The notes beneath the pieces are model-generated. The model ran no database searches. It saw only the letters and a list, made by a program, of their open reading frames with translations, and was not told the origin of the DNA. The position numbers were made by a program, and so were the translations under genes. 60,375 bases of DNA, taken from contig NZ_JABERD010000038.1 of NCBI RefSeq assembly GCF_013044505.1, forward strand, positions 1 to 60,375, written 5' to 3'. Positions 60,328 to 60,375 of the stretch are shown one piece after another (within the stretch, counting starts at the first letter, position 1; each line of letters begins with the position of its first letter). This DNA is from Streptomyces sp. S3(2020) (lineage in GTDB: Bacteria > Actinomycetota > Actinomycetes > Streptomycetales > Streptomycetaceae).

Positions 60328-60375
60328 GTGGAACCGCGGGACGGCGGGCCGGGGGACGTGCGGGGCGCCGTGGGG
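60328..60375 (+). CDS. Start of an unidentified gene (5' end only)
   Basis: GTG 60328 is preceded by GGGGAGG at ideal spacing and opens a frame to the window edge (VEPRDGGPGDVRGAVG, 16 codons). Pro/Gly/Asp-rich starts like this are common in Streptomyces kinases and sensory proteins, but 16 residues do not allow identification. Confidence 0.5.
   Translation, partial: MEPRDGGPGDVRGAVG

Overview
The window is about 73% G+C by eye, with strong third-position GC bias, GTG/TTG starts and AGGAGG-type ribosome sites. It is almost certainly a Streptomyces (Actinomycetota) chromosome segment. RppA with a CYP158A-type P450, MurT/GatD, the ~341-aa phosphofructokinase, a SpoIIE-type phosphatase and a long-linker Ser/Thr kinase all fit this. 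No rRNA, tRNA, CRISPR array, transposase or integrase was found.

Layout. 1-8.3 kb holds housekeeping genes: the end of a PASTA lipoprotein gene, ctaG, pfkA, gatD-murT, def, and a TetR regulator divergent from an acyl-CoA dehydrogenase. 8.3-12.2 kb is a three-gene MoxR / VWA-metallopeptidase / unknown operon. 12.2-15 kb is the rppA-P450-cupin operon for tetrahydroxynaphthalene-derived pigment. 15-20.5 kb holds a DUF6213-like small gene, gabD, a NUDIX gene overlapping an ATP-dependent DNA ligase, and a thioredoxin-reductase-like gene divergent from an XRE-cupin regulator. 20.5-23.8 kb is a translationally coupled quinone oxidoreductase and two-subunit acyl-CoA dehydrogenase operon ending in a strong terminator. 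24-30 kb has secreted and membrane enzymes and an OhrR-like regulator divergent from an alpha/beta hydrolase. 29.8-33.3 kb is a reactive-sulfur cluster: a CstR-like repressor, TauE-type exporter, rhodaneses and an MBL-rhodanese protein, with three matching operators. 33.4-40.2 kb holds an MFS pump, a double Lrp regulator, a SpoIIE/HATPase regulator, a methyltransferase and an FG-GAP secreted protein.

40.3-60.4 kb is the accessory part. It contains an HSP90-like ATPase in an operon with a 994-aa TPR protein; a membrane NACHT NTPase; a four-gene operon of two orphan proteins, a TPR protein and a CHAT (caspase-like) protease; several small DUF3592-like membrane proteins; and a Ser/Thr kinase with a C-terminal lectin domain. 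An identical 19-bp sequence lies in the divergent promoter region of both the NACHT gene and the CHAT operon. This suggests the two are co-regulated parts of one stress or conflict (defence / cell-death) system. That is the best candidate for something undescribed here, but function is inferred only from domain logic.

Starts were adjusted from the longest open frame wherever a ribosome site, a stop/start overlap or family length argued for it. Family names marked tentative come from memory, without any database search.
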